From positions 340,698-404,697 of the forward strand of contig NZ_SJPV01000003.1 in NCBI RefSeq assembly GCF_007860135.1: DNA of 64,000 nucleotides. Direction: 5' to 3'. This document shows positions 1 to 8,595 of this stretch, in pieces. How positions within the stretch are numbered: position 1 is the stretch's first letter; the number at the start of each line of letters is the position of its first letter. The notes beneath the pieces are model-generated. The model saw nothing but the letters and a program-made list of their open reading frames with translations, did not search any database and was not told the DNA's origin. The translations under genes were made by a program, and so were the position numbers. Source of the DNA: Novipirellula artificiosorum. GTDB taxonomy: Bacteria; Planctomycetota; Planctomycetia; Pirellulales; Pirellulaceae.

Positions 1-175
1 TCATTTGATTTGAACAGATATAGATGCCTGAGGGAGTCAATGGCAACGCAAAAAGCAAGCAATAAACGAATGGCATTGTATTACCGAATGCAGCGGTCGC
101 TAAAAAGAATGCAGACGCACCTGCAAGATGATGGATAGAAAATCCAGCCAGAACTCCGATGAATTTGCGATTCAT
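1..175 (-). CDS. Small hydrophobic protein, partial at window edge
   Basis: An open frame reads leftwards from an ATG at 175 and runs off the window after 58 codons without a stop. It is rich in hydrophobic residues with two likely membrane segments. It follows the two small membrane-protein genes at 216-886 on the same strand, so it is probably the third member of that run. I do not recognise a family. Confidence 0.5.
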   Translation of the reverse strand, partial: MNRKFIGVLAGFSIHHLAGASAFFLATAAFGNTMPFVYCLLFALPLTPSGIYICSNQM

Positions 176-215
176 AGTTGACAACCATTCGATCCGGTGG
201 GTAGCCCGAGCAACC

Positions 216-536
216 TCAATGCGACAAGACTCTGTACGCGACCACGGTTACAAACCACAGTGCCGTAACGGCACCCATCGCGAACATCGCCTTTCCTGCA
301 CGACTTCCTAGAAATCGGCCAATCGCCCCCAGTACGAGCATCACCAGGACTCCGCAGGAGATGATCAAGATGCTTTGAAACCCGTGACCAATTTCTTCCG
401 CAAACTGCTCTGTACCGTCCAAAGTTGGGTCGGCCCCAGGACCCGGTCGAGCGACATAGAACAACGCAAGCAACAGCGTGATCCCAAATCCAAGGACAGA
501 GACGGCAAACCCGATATCGCGTTTTGTGTCAGACAT
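216..536 (-). CDS. Small membrane protein, 106 aa, unknown function
   Basis: I chose the start at 536 (MSDTKRDIGF) because the upstream part of the open frame overlaps the preceding gene antisense-like and looks non-coding. The protein has three predicted membrane segments: near residues 8-28, 54-74 and 84-104. An acidic extracytoplasmic or cytoplasmic loop lies between the first two. It starts 11 bases after the stop of the 548-886 gene on the same strand, which suggests an operon. No family is recognised. Confidence 0.6.
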   Translation of the reverse strand: MSDTKRDIGFAVSVLGFGITLLLALFYVARPGPGADPTLDGTEQFAEEIGHGFQSILIISCGVLVMLVLGAIGRFLGSRAGKAMFAMGAVTALWFVTVVAYRVLSH

Positions 537-547
537 GAATTTGTAAG

Positions 548-886
548 CTACCCAGGCCCAGGGTTTTGGATTCCTGACAGATTCAACAGCCAGTGCATAA
601 ATGCAGCACTTGCCATCAGGAAGACATACACAGCGACTGAAATGCCGCAAGCGATGCGAGCGACCACAAACTGCTTCGAGATCCTTAACGATACCATCGA
701 GCTGACCAATCCAGTCGGGAGTAAAGCAAGCCACGCTACGAAGAGGTCGTCCCGAACCGGCCCTCGCGTTCCCAAAACCTGCAGCATGTACAGCAGACAA
801 ACGAGAAAGCCGCATGAAGCCGCCGCAAACAGCCACGCATTCCGCTGAGATTTTGTTGGTGCAAGTTGAATTCGCAGAACAGGCAT
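548..886 (-). CDS. Small membrane protein, about 112 aa
   Basis: The likely start is the ATG at 886 (MPVLRIQLAP). Three hydrophobic stretches follow, the first around residues 17-37, with short basic turns. It sits directly upstream of another small membrane protein gene on the same strand. It has no recognisable motif, so it is called a hypothetical membrane protein. Confidence 0.55.
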   Translation of the reverse strand: MPVLRIQLAPTKSQRNAWLFAAASCGFLVCLLYMLQVLGTRGPVRDDLFVAWLALLPTGLVSSMVSLRISKQFVVARIACGISVAVYVFLMASAAFMHWLLNLSGIQNPGPG

Positions 887-943
887 TGGATCACATCTTC
901 GGGTTGTGAATCGTGTCTTTTGCGGACCATCTTGCCCCATCCG

Positions 944-1558
944 TCAGTCTTCCATAACCAGAACGAAGCGTGCGGTGATGAGTTCGTTCAAGCCATCGTC
1001 GGCATCCGCGTTGCCTTTCGTCCACCAATCGCAACGGCAGTCGGGTGGAGGCGGAGTACTCGTTGGACGACCGTGACGGCCGAAGAAAAGGCCTGGGATA
1101 TCGCAACACTCGACATTACCGTTGTTCAAGCCAAATACGCCAAACTTATTGGGTGCGTCGCCATCTGTGTTTGCCGGTCCATAGCTTCTGACAAAGTCAG
1201 GGCACGTTTGATCATAGCCATCCTTACAGGCAAAAGTTAGTTCTTGCAAGGTTGGTAGACGATAGTCAAATTGAGCGTCAAATTTGGACAAAGCTTCGGC
1301 GTAATAAAAAACGTCCCTCCACTCACCGGGGTAACCACTGTTGAAGTACCAATCAATAGTCCCATAGGTTCCATCCCCAAAGGCAGCCTGCCGAAACTGT
1401 TCGTGCTGTTCGTACCGCAGTTCCGTTTCTTGTCCGGTGCCAGCCTTAGTGGGCTTCATTTCGCTGTCCGTGATCACGGCAACGTACTTACCAGCTGGAA
1501 TCGGTTCGAGTGAGTTGGTGGGCTCGACTTGGTTGGCGTCAAAATTGAGTGCAGCCAT
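944..1558 (-). CDS. Chimeric ORF: phage DUF669-like N-terminus joined to FGE-sulfatase-like C-terminus
   Basis: Starting at the ATG at 1558, the first ~45 residues (AALNFDANQVEP... PAGKYVAVITDSEMKPTK) look like the N-terminus of phage DUF669 recombination-associated proteins. The remainder (YRLPTLQELTFACK... FGVFGLNNGNVECCD) resembles the C-terminal part of formylglycine-generating-enzyme-like (C-type-lectin-fold) domains. These two families are not normally joined, and neither half is complete, so this is probably a deletion product rather than a working enzyme. It lies next to ATPase and terminase remnants. Confidence 0.55.
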   Translation of the reverse strand: MAALNFDANQVEPTNSLEPIPAGKYVAVITDSEMKPTKAGTGQETELRYEQHEQFRQAAFGDGTYGTIDWYFNSGYPGEWRDVFYYAEALSKFDAQFDYRLPTLQELTFACKDGYDQTCPDFVRSYGPANTDGDAPNKFGVFGLNNGNVECCDIPGLFFGRHGRPTSTPPPPDCRCDWWTKGNADADDGLNELITARFVLVMED

Positions 1559-1604
1559 TGCGTTTTCCTTGGGTTTGAAACGGGATAGAAAGGAGTTGGA
1601 AAGT

Positions 1605-1982
1605 TCAGTTGTTTGACATGGCGTTGATGAACGCCGACCACGCAAGTGGCAGTTCTTCAGCGATGCCGTAGCGGTTCTTCGCAACACAGGTCGGCGAACC
1701 GTAAGCACGGATGACGCGTTCGCCGCCGTCTTTGCCGATGGCGTGAGCGATGGTTCGTTTGCGGTTGAAGCCACCGTCTTCGCTTTGCGTTCGCATCTTG
1801 CGAGTCGCGAACAGCACTGCGTCGCACCATTCCTTGACGAGGGCTGCAGCGTGCTTGTGAAGCCGCGGTGAGTATCGGTCATAGGGCGAGCTTTCCGGAT
1901 CCTCGAATCGCTCGACTTTGGAATGGGCGATCAAGACGATCACCATGCCGCGGGAACGAAGCACATTGAGAAGATCGAGCAC
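1605..1982 (-). pseudogene. C-terminal fragment of a phage AAA-type ATPase
   Basis: The readable frame (VIVLIAHSKVERFEDPE... YDRYSPRLHKHAAALVKEWCDAVLFATR) matches the C-terminal half of phage AAA ATPases (AAA_24 type) that sit next to DUF669 genes. The N-terminal Walker A region is absent, so the copy is 5'-truncated. In phages the ATPase lies directly upstream of the DUF669 gene, as it does here, which supports a decayed prophage replication cassette. Its ATG at 1982 is fortuitous. Confidence 0.65.
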
Positions 1983-2166
1983 TTCACGCCACTGGGAGAG
2001 GGCGTGTGTGTAACCGCGAGCGTACCCGCCGTCGACCTTTTGAAATCAACTTGAGCGACGAACCGCTGTTCGGCTCCAAGTTGCTTACGGAGCGATTTGC
2101 ACGCTCCGGTAAAGTCACGCGACGCCTCGTTAAAGCGGTCGGCAGACCGTAGATACCGTCCGACCG

Positions 2167-2290
2167 CTAATCGAACGCATCGAAGAAGCCGTCGTTCGCG
2201 GCGGGTTGTTCTCGTTGGCAATGGCACGCGGTAGTGGCAAGAGTTCGCTTGCGGAGGTCGCGTGTATCTGGGCGGTGTTCATCTATTCAC
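2167..2290 (+). pseudogene. Phage terminase large-subunit fragment
   Basis: In the + frame starting at 2167 the residues LIERIEEAVVRGGLFSLAMA and then ARGSGKSSLAEVACIWAV can be read. This is typical of the ATPase motif region of terminase large subunits (a Walker A-like ARGSGKS). Neither the start nor the nuclease domain is present, and the frame leaves homologous sequence near 2290, just before the virion-like gene at 2355. I call it a remnant. Confidence 0.5.
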
Positions 2291-2354
2291 CACAAAACTG
2301 CCTCTCACAGGGCGCGACCTGGCCAGAGCCAAACGACACACCTGGAGCTAAACC

Positions 2355-3209
2355 ATGGCGTTTGAAATTCTCGATAGCGAATCCACGAGCCTCGACCTTG
2401 CAGCCGGTGCAACCGTCTTGACGCACGTTGTTCCGGAGACTCGAGTCTGCTCCGTCTCGATCCGCCTCGGGGACGGCGTCAAGGATCTCGATGGCAACGG
2501 TGGTGATTTTGAAGTCACTGTTTTCATTGACGACAATGCATGGTTGGGTGGCCCGGATCTGCAAGAACTCGGTAGCGAACCGCGTGCCCTCCTGCAAACC
2601 CAATCGTTCGTCGTCCTGGCAGGCGAAGAGGTTTCGGTCCAAATCAAGAGCCCCAACGTCGCAGACACGGATGTCGCCGTGGCGGTGTCATTGGTCAGTG
2701 AAGAAACCGCGAGTGTCCTGGACGTTACGGCGGCCCGCAACGACATCATCGCCCATGGCGACATCACCTGGCTAACGCCCATCTATGATGACTCGTCCGT
2801 CCTCGAGGCCATTGGCAGCATCGACGCGAAACTGGTTGGCCGAGTTGTTACCTCGCAGCCAGTGGTCGGTGACGGTGAAATCTCGAGCCCTGTCATCATT
2901 GGCGACGACTATCTCTCACGTCACGCTCGCCATTTTCGCTGGAGTGTCACTCCACCACCGAATGTTGACGTCGCCGATGCCTCATGCCAATTCGGTGCAA
3001 GACACCAATCCTTGGGGGATTCCTTCTTGGTGGAAGGAACCGTGAGCGAAGAAGCAGATCATTGGGTTCTTGCTTTTGATCTGCCTCGCGTCGAAACCGA
3101 TGGCATGCGTTCGGGCCAGTACGACTGGTCAGTGCAATTGAAAGATGAACAAGGAGCCGAGATCACGACGATCCGAGGCAAGTTGGAAATGAGGAGCAAA
3201 CAAACGTGA
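2355..3209 (+). CDS. Phage-like hypothetical protein, 284 aa
   Basis: The protein starts MAFEILDSESTSLDLAAGAT and consists mainly of beta-strand-like sequence with two repeated-looking halves, as in small phage structural proteins. The C-terminal ~80 residues include a segment about changes relative to 'QYDWSVQLKDEQGAEITTI' that resembles phage-tail or capsid-decoration beta domains. Its stop overlaps the GTG start of the next gene (GTGA). With terminase sequence just upstream it is probably a virion or prophage gene retained as the head of a three-gene operon. The family assignment is inference. Confidence 0.6.
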   Translation: MAFEILDSESTSLDLAAGATVLTHVVPETRVCSVSIRLGDGVKDLDGNGGDFEVTVFIDDNAWLGGPDLQELGSEPRALLQTQSFVVLAGEEVSVQIKSPNVADTDVAVAVSLVSEETASVLDVTAARNDIIAHGDITWLTPIYDDSSVLEAIGSIDAKLVGRVVTSQPVVGDGEISSPVIIGDDYLSRHARHFRWSVTPPPNVDVADASCQFGARHQSLGDSFLVEGTVSEEADHWVLAFDLPRVETDGMRSGQYDWSVQLKDEQGAEITTIRGKLEMRSKQT

Positions 3210-3772
3210 TCACGGAAGTCGAATCAAGCATCACCACAAGTCACCTGTCTCCACCGGCAATCGTCGATCGATGTTTTCTCATCAACCTCGATCGCCGGGA
3301 AGATCGTTTGCGAGAATGGATGAGGCAACTGCCCCAGCCTTGGCCATTTCCTACGCCTCAACGGTTCGCAGCGATCGATGGCCGCCGCGTCCCAACACCA
3401 CCCCAGTGGCGTGCGGGCAATGGAGCATGGGGCTGTTACTGGTGCGACATTGTCATCAACGCGTTCCTCGCGAAAACCGACATTTGTCGCAGGATCCGCT
3501 GGGCCAGTGCTTTGAAAACGTGTGAACACTGGGACTTCTTCTTGCGAGCCATGTACTCGGGCACGCAAGTCGCGTTGGCAAAAGACCACGGCATCGATCA
3601 TCTGCACGTCAGCAACAAAAACTACGATCCAATGCGACGCCGCAGCCATTTTCGGCAGATCGCACTCAAACGGCACAAGCTACGTGGTTTCAAGTGGGAA
3701 GGCCCACCCGACGGAGTTGTTGTGTATGACGCCAAGAGGCGGATGCTCGACGAACGAAAGGACGCAACATGA
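3206..3772 (+). CDS. Glycosyltransferase-like protein, internally shortened
   Basis: It starts at GTG 3206, overlapping the previous stop by four bases. The N-terminus (RCFLINLDRREDRLREWMRQLP) is the typical opening of GT25-like glycosyltransferases ('LINLDRR.DR'). From about residue 88 the sequence (RRIRWASALKTCEHWDFFLRA) resembles the end of GT2-type family proteins, with a 'D.HLHVSN' segment following. At 188 aa it is shorter than either family, so it is either a fusion or the product of an internal deletion. Its stop overlaps the start of the radical SAM gene. A cell-surface or virion-glycosylation role would be inference. Confidence 0.55.
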   Translation: MITEVESSITTSHLSPPAIVDRCFLINLDRREDRLREWMRQLPQPWPFPTPQRFAAIDGRRVPTPPQWRAGNGAWGCYWCDIVINAFLAKTDICRRIRWASALKTCEHWDFFLRAMYSGTQVALAKDHGIDHLHVSNKNYDPMRRRSHFRQIALKRHKLRGFKWEGPPDGVVVYDAKRRMLDERKDAT

Positions 3773-4566
3773 TCCATTGTCGATCCCTTGAATTTCATGT
3801 CGTCCATGGTTGTAATCTCTCGTGCCAACAGTGTTCGCACTATTCAAACTTCCTTCGTGGCGGCATTGTGACCGTCGAAGAAGCCCGAGAGAATTTCGAT
3901 GCTTGGTGCAAACGCATTCAGCCAAAGCGGTTCACGATTCTTGGTGGCGAGCCAACGTTGAATCCGAACCTATGCCGAATCCTCGTCATGGGACGCTGGA
4001 AGTTTCGGCGCTCGCACAGGTTGCTCGTTTCCAACGGGTTCTTCCTCCATCGGCATCCAGGACTACCAAAAGTGCTGATCAATCAAGGCTACAAGCTGGA
4101 GATCTCGCAGCATGGCACGTCACCGGCCTACCTGGAGAAGTTTGCAGCGGTTCAAGAAACAATCGCAAAATGGCGACGCGATCATCCAAGTTTACGAATC
4201 GGGATTCGCCAATCCCATTCCGGTTGGCGACGCCAGTACAACATGGCCGACGGCAAGGCACTGCCGATCCTCTCAAACCCGCGCGACGGCTGGAAAGCCT
4301 GCATCCAGAAGCGTTGCTCGCAATTGCACAAAACCATGATTTGGAAATGCCCGGCCCTAGCGTACTTTAGCCAGTTGGAACGCAAACTTAAACTCCAAGA
4401 CATTCCCGCCTGGCAACTCTTCCGCGACTACAAAGCAATCCCGCCCACCGCAACCGACGCCGAACTCCGGCACTTCTTCGCCACCGAAGAAATCCTCCAA
4501 TGCGGTTTGTGCCCCGACCATAAGATCCCGTTCATGCACGCTGATCCAACGATGGCTCGTTCGTGA
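3769..4566 (+). CDS. Radical SAM domain protein
   Basis: The protein has a CxxxCxxC iron-sulfur signature near the N-terminus (CNLSCQQC, residues ~17-24), followed by 'ILGGEPTLNP' typical of the radical SAM GGE motif. Further cysteines near the C-terminus (around 'CIQKRCSQLHKTMIWKCP' and 'CGLCPDH') could bind an auxiliary cluster as in SPASM-like members. The ATG overlaps the preceding stop (ATGA). The product and substrate cannot be read from sequence. It is the third gene of the coupled virion-like/glycosyltransferase/radical SAM trio. Confidence 0.8.
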   Translation: MIHCRSLEFHVVHGCNLSCQQCSHYSNFLRGGIVTVEEARENFDAWCKRIQPKRFTILGGEPTLNPNLCRILVMGRWKFRRSHRLLVSNGFFLHRHPGLPKVLINQGYKLEISQHGTSPAYLEKFAAVQETIAKWRRDHPSLRIGIRQSHSGWRRQYNMADGKALPILSNPRDGWKACIQKRCSQLHKTMIWKCPALAYFSQLERKLKLQDIPAWQLFRDYKAIPPTATDAELRHFFATEEILQCGLCPDHKIPFMHADPTMARS

Positions 4567-4606
4567 GGTCGCATGATTTCTACTTTTGGGAGGGCGACGT
4601 GGATGT

Positions 4607-5471
4607 TTAGGCAACACCAGCTTCGCGGAGATTGTCTTGGAACGAACTCCAAAAGCTGCGATCTGCTAAATAGCGTACCGGGTCCATCTGGTTCTTGAAG
4701 TAATCAAGGCTAGCGATTCGATCTTGAGTTTCCTTCACAAAGGAGTATCCGTCCGCTGTGAGTGGATTTACCCAACTGGGGTCATCGAACGAGCGGAAGT
4801 GCGAGAATGATCCATCAGGAGCGTTTACCGCGTTGGCAAGCAACACCGGGACCATCATTTGAAGTTCGTACGTGATTCGATCCTTTTCAGGCACGTCTGC
4901 CGTCGCTGCATCCCAGGCCATTGTCACTTCACGTGAAGTCGTATGTCACTTCACGTGAAGTCGTACTGTCAGGAAATTTCATTCCATAGGCCGCTCCTGA
5001 ACGCGTGAAACCATCGCCGTTCAAATCGACTTGCGCAGCTCGCGGAATCAACAGGTTGAGCGCACCTTCTTCTGTCAACGAATCGACGTTGATCGGCTCA
5101 GCCAGCCAGTGTGCGTTCTGGACGCTCTTTAGCTCGGCCTCGCTCAGACCTCTCAAAAACGGCTTGGGAGCAACGTAGGCACCTTGCTCGTACGCTTTCA
5201 TTAAAACACTGCCGAATGCTCCACCGAGATCCGTGGGAGCTTCAGCACTGGCATACTGGCCGCCGATTCTCTCCGTCCGATACCACTGGTCCCACGTGTC
5301 CTGGATTCGCTGTTGCAGTGGCTCGGCCGATTCAACCACTCCAGCGGATGCGTAACCCTGCCGCCCAGCTTCACGAAGAACTTCACTGAACACGCTTTGC
5401 ATGTTCCTGTCATTGACCACCCGAGTTTGATAATGCGTCATCACTTCGGTTTGTTGACTTTCGATTCTCAC
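4607..5471 (-). pseudogene. Planctomycete hypothetical protein disrupted by a 22-bp duplication
   Basis: Two adjacent frames (5471 to 4929, and 4927 to 4607) are halves of one protein. Removing one copy of the tandem 22-bp unit at 4922-4965 restores a continuous reading ...STTSREVTMAWDAATADVPEKD... The upstream part carries a calcium-loop-like 'DLNGDGFT' segment. The downstream half may reinitiate at the internal ATG near 4927. I do not recognise the function; the gene probably belongs with the neighbouring phage-derived genes. Confidence 0.7.
4922..4965. repeat. Perfect 22-bp tandem duplication with internal palindrome
   Basis: Two identical 22-base units lie head to tail, each containing the palindrome TTCACGTGAA. 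The duplication changes the reading frame of the gene on the minus strand and creates an early stop. Confidence 0.95.
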
Positions 5472-5604
5472 TACGAAGCTCCGTTACGACGCCAGCCAGA
5501 AAAGCCCCCTCAGTATCGGCTCCGTCGGTCCAGTTTCATGAGGCAAAAGATTCCGATTTTTCGGGTTATCGGGGCATGTTTCGCTGGTGCGTTCGCAGAC
5601 GGAA

Positions 5605-6090
5605 TCATGTTTGCTTCGTGAAATCTTTTGTCAGCACATAGTTGTTCATCCGAACGCCGCGACACTCGATCGTTTGTTCATTCACGACCACGAAACCTCG
5701 CGCCAGGAAGAACGGCTTTGCTGTGATGCTTGCTTGAGTGTGGATGCGAGGTAAGCCGTTAGTCTTTGCGGCTAATTCGATCGCGTTCATCAAGATCGTC
5801 GCGATACCTTGCCGCTCGTGATCGGCGGATACGAACAAACGGTCGAGGTAACCGTCGGGCGTCATGTCAGCGAATCCGACTATCGCTCGATTGTGCTCGA
5901 TAACATATGCACAGTTGTCGTCGAAGCGTCGAATCCAAGGTTCGGGATCCAGTTCCGCTCCGGCCCACGCCTCAATTTGCATCGGAGAGTAATCACGGCA
6001 ATTGACTCGTCGCACGGTATCACAAAACAGTTGGCGACAAGAATCACCATCAGCCAACACGAATTCACGAAGTTGAAATGCCGGGTTCAT
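5605..6090 (-). CDS. GNAT-family N-acetyltransferase
   Basis: A 161-aa protein with the GNAT acetyl-CoA loop 'FVSADHERQGIATILMNAIE' (R/QxxGxA type) around residues 86-105 and the preceding beta-4 strand 'AIVGFADM'. It uses acetyl-CoA to acetylate an unknown amine. The ATG at 6090 overlaps the stop of the phenazine-biosynthesis-like gene upstream (ATGA), so the two are translationally coupled. The C-terminal 'FFLARGFVVV' matches the family's last strand. Confidence 0.85.
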   Translation of the reverse strand: MNPAFQLREFVLADGDSCRQLFCDTVRRVNCRDYSPMQIEAWAGAELDPEPWIRRFDDNCAYVIEHNRAIVGFADMTPDGYLDRLFVSADHERQGIATILMNAIELAAKTNGLPRIHTQASITAKPFFLARGFVVVNEQTIECRGVRMNNYVLTKDFTKQT

Positions 6091-6914
6091 TCGGGATCGA
6101 CCAACAAGCGACCTTCCAGGACAGTGACTGCGGTGCCCGTCAGCAAAACGCGGTCGCCAGCGACTTCGCAGCGAACCGCTCCGCCTCGTGCAGATGCCTG
6201 ATAGCCGACGAGCGATGTCTTGCCGAGTTCCTCCGACCAGTACGGAGCAAGGCAACAGTGCGCCGATCCAGTGACAGGGTCCTCGTTGATGCCGCAGCGT
6301 GGTGCGAAGTAGCGCGAGATGAAGTCGACATCCGCGGTCTGGCCGGGAGCCGTCACCATCACGCCTCGCTTTTCGACTCGCTCGAGTGCGTTGAAATCCG
6401 GTCGCAGCGACTGGACGATCTGGCCTTCGTCCACCACAACGAGAAGGTCCAGTCTGGACTGTAGTACAGTACCTTCGGCAATACCAAGTGCGGCGAGCAG
6501 CGTCGTTGCAGTCGAAGCTTCCACATCGTTTCTCGCCGGCGTCGCGGGGAAGTCGAGCGTGATCCGCGATCCGGACCGTGTGCATCGCAACTCTCCGCTG
6601 CGAGTTTGAAACCGAATCGGCAAGCTGGTGTCGACACGTTTCTGCTCGATCAGAGTATGTGCGGCAGCGAGCGTCGCGTGACCGCATAGGTCAACTTCGG
6701 TTGCCGGAGTGAACCAACGCAAGTGCAAGTTGTTCGCCTCATCCGTTGGAACCACGAACGCGGTTTCGGATAGGTTTATCTCGGAAGCAACCCTCTGCAT
6801 CCACTGGTCGCCTGGATAGCGTTCGAGAATGCACACGGCCGCGGGATTGCCCCCAAAAGGCCGGTCGGCAAACGCGTCGACTTGCCAGATCGGAATGCCT
6901 GTTGTGGAACTCAT
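6087..6914 (-). CDS. PhzF family epimerase/isomerase-like protein
   Basis: About 276 aa from the ATG at 6914 (MSSTTGIPIWQVDAFADRPF). Family hallmarks are visible: 'FGGNPAAVC' near residue 20, the catalytic glutamate in 'INLSETAFV' near residue 45, 'RWFTPATEVDLCGHATLAAAH' around residue 65, and the C-terminal 'EDPVTGSAHCCLAPYW'. PhzF-fold enzymes are isomerases or epimerases acting on small acids; most members have no known substrate. It is coupled to the downstream GNAT gene by a 4-base overlap. Confidence 0.9.
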   Translation of the reverse strand: MSSTTGIPIWQVDAFADRPFGGNPAAVCILERYPGDQWMQRVASEINLSETAFVVPTDEANNLHLRWFTPATEVDLCGHATLAAAHTLIEQKRVDTSLPIRFQTRSGELRCTRSGSRITLDFPATPARNDVEASTATTLLAALGIAEGTVLQSRLDLLVVVDEGQIVQSLRPDFNALERVEKRGVMVTAPGQTADVDFISRYFAPRCGINEDPVTGSAHCCLAPYWSEELGKTSLVGYQASARGGAVRCEVAGDRVLLTGTAVTVLEGRLLVDPE

Positions 6915-7027
6915 TCGGTACTCATTGTGGATTCGCCGATCGGACCGTTTCAAATGTTACCAGTAAAGGGAGTAATCGTAACCCATCTTGGTTCACGACA
7001 GCCGAGTATCTTCCGGACGGCAAACGA

Positions 7028-7648
7028 TCAGTGAAGCATTTCGCCTCGTTCCAGCATTTCAACAAACTCGACGATCTTCCTTGCCTTCGTCTCGGGCTTC
7101 TTCGCGTTGTGAAGTCGGCAGTAAAATGCGAAACGCTTCGCCTTCGTGAGCGTGGCGTAAAACTTGCTGGCCTGCTTCGACTTCTTTAGGGCAGCAAGAA
7201 ACTCGGGGGACTCTTCAAACGTTGAACTCGACGCATAAGCAGCTTCCCAGCGTCCATCGGCCTTGGCAAGTTCGACGGCAGCGTGACCAGCGGGCTTCAT
7301 GCGACCTTCACGCGTGAGTCGCTCGATGTGAGCTTTGTTGACCTGGGACCAAACGCTCCGCTTGCCACGCGGAGTGAACTTATGAATCCACGAGGCTGCG
7401 TTGCCTTTCCGGACTGGGCCGTCGATCCAACCGTGACACAGCGCGATATCGAGTGCCTGTGCATAGGTGATACTCTTGTGGTCGCTGTCCTTCTTACAGA
7501 ACTGGATCCACAGGCCTCCGTGCTCAGTGTGATGCTTGCTGAGCCACCGATCGAACATCCCGGGCGTTGAAAACGCAATAACCGGTTTTCCATCTGGCGA
7601 ATCGACCGCAGCAAGCTTGCCTACCGTTTTAGTCTTCTTCTTTGCCAT
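7028..7648 (-). CDS. YdeI/OmpD-associated family protein
   Basis: A 206-aa soluble protein containing the family's conserved block 'ITYAQALDIALCHGWIDGPVRK' near residues 60-82, followed by 'FTPRGKRSVWSQVNKAHIERL'. The C-terminal half (KAKRFAFYCRLHNAKKPETKARKIVEFVEML) also fits. The family is linked to bacteriocin protection or stress, with no defined biochemistry. It starts with the basic stretch MAKKKTKTVGK. It is monocistronic by spacing. Confidence 0.85.
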   Translation of the reverse strand: MAKKKTKTVGKLAAVDSPDGKPVIAFSTPGMFDRWLSKHHTEHGGLWIQFCKKDSDHKSITYAQALDIALCHGWIDGPVRKGNAASWIHKFTPRGKRSVWSQVNKAHIERLTREGRMKPAGHAAVELAKADGRWEAAYASSSTFEESPEFLAALKKSKQASKFYATLTKAKRFAFYCRLHNAKKPETKARKIVEFVEMLERGEMLH

Positions 7649-7955
7649 AGTGAACTGAGCTGGGCTTCTGAAACGACTGGAAACAACGAGGGGCTGAATG
7701 TGGAAGATTAAGAAGGTTACACTATCACCACAACTTACTTGAAGATGGTATTAGCGAATTTAGCATGAGTGACTATCCCTAAAACTTTGACGTCAAGATC
7801 ACCGAGACGCTGGTCTACTTGACAGACGAATGGAAACAGCAAGAACAATCGCAGCAGCAATGATCGGACTGGCGATCTGCGAACGATTGGTATCCGCGAT
7901 TGCTATCCGACTACAGTTCCTTCGAACCTCCGTCCTCGCAAACCGAGCCAAAACC

Positions 7956-8555
7956 ATGAACCCAATCGTCCGCCTCTGTAGCTTCATCGTCATCGTCGTA
8001 ACGCTATCCACCTCGATTCCTGCACAAACCATGACCAGCCTGTTCGAGTTCGCTCAGTCCAGTGACGCGGCCATGTGGCAGATCGTCAACGACGGCGTCA
8101 TGGGCGGTCGATCGAGTAGCCAAGCGTCGATCGTGAGCTTGGACGCTGACGGCGAATTGAAAGGTGAAACCAGTGTGATGCGGTTCGCCGGCAACCTTTC
8201 GCTCGAGAACAACGGCGGGTTTGCCTCGGTGCGGTCGCGGCTCAGCGGCTCACTCGGCCTCGATCCCGGCGAGACAATCGTATTGCGAGTCAAAGGCGAT
8301 GGACGACGTTACACGTTCAACCTTTACACACCCGATCGACGCACCGCGTTCTCGTACCAGATGGAGTTCGATACGAAAGCCGGCCAATGGACCGAAGTCA
8401 AGCTTTCCGTCGACAAGTTCGTCGCTCATTCGTTCGGCCGACCGATCCCCAACGCGAAGCTGACGCCCAGCCAAGTTCAGTCCGTTGGTATCTTGCTCGG
8501 TGACAAGAAGCCAGGGCCGTTCGAGATCCTGATCGACTGGATCAAGGTCGAGTAG
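7956..8555 (+). CDS. Secreted CIA30-like domain protein
   Basis: I chose the start at 7956 because MNPIVRLCSFIVIVVTLSTS gives a signal peptide with probable cleavage after 'SIPAQ'; the longer upstream extension lacks this. The mature part (WQIVNDGVMGGRSSSQASI... IVLRVKGDGRRYTFNLYT... FEILIDWIKVE) is the beta-sandwich CIA30 / complex I intermediate-associated fold. Bacterial members are exported or envelope proteins of unknown role. Length is typical of the family. Confidence 0.8.
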   Translation: MNPIVRLCSFIVIVVTLSTSIPAQTMTSLFEFAQSSDAAMWQIVNDGVMGGRSSSQASIVSLDADGELKGETSVMRFAGNLSLENNGGFASVRSRLSGSLGLDPGETIVLRVKGDGRRYTFNLYTPDRRTAFSYQMEFDTKAGQWTEVKLSVDKFVAHSFGRPIPNAKLTPSQVQSVGILLGDKKPGPFEILIDWIKVE

Positions 8556-8595
8556 CCCGTCTCGGCATTTGCGGGATACACTCTTTTCTCGCAGT

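Noticed and set aside
375..848. 157-aa plus-strand frame
   Set aside because: Antisense to two membrane-protein genes that have better start sites and hydrophobic patterns.
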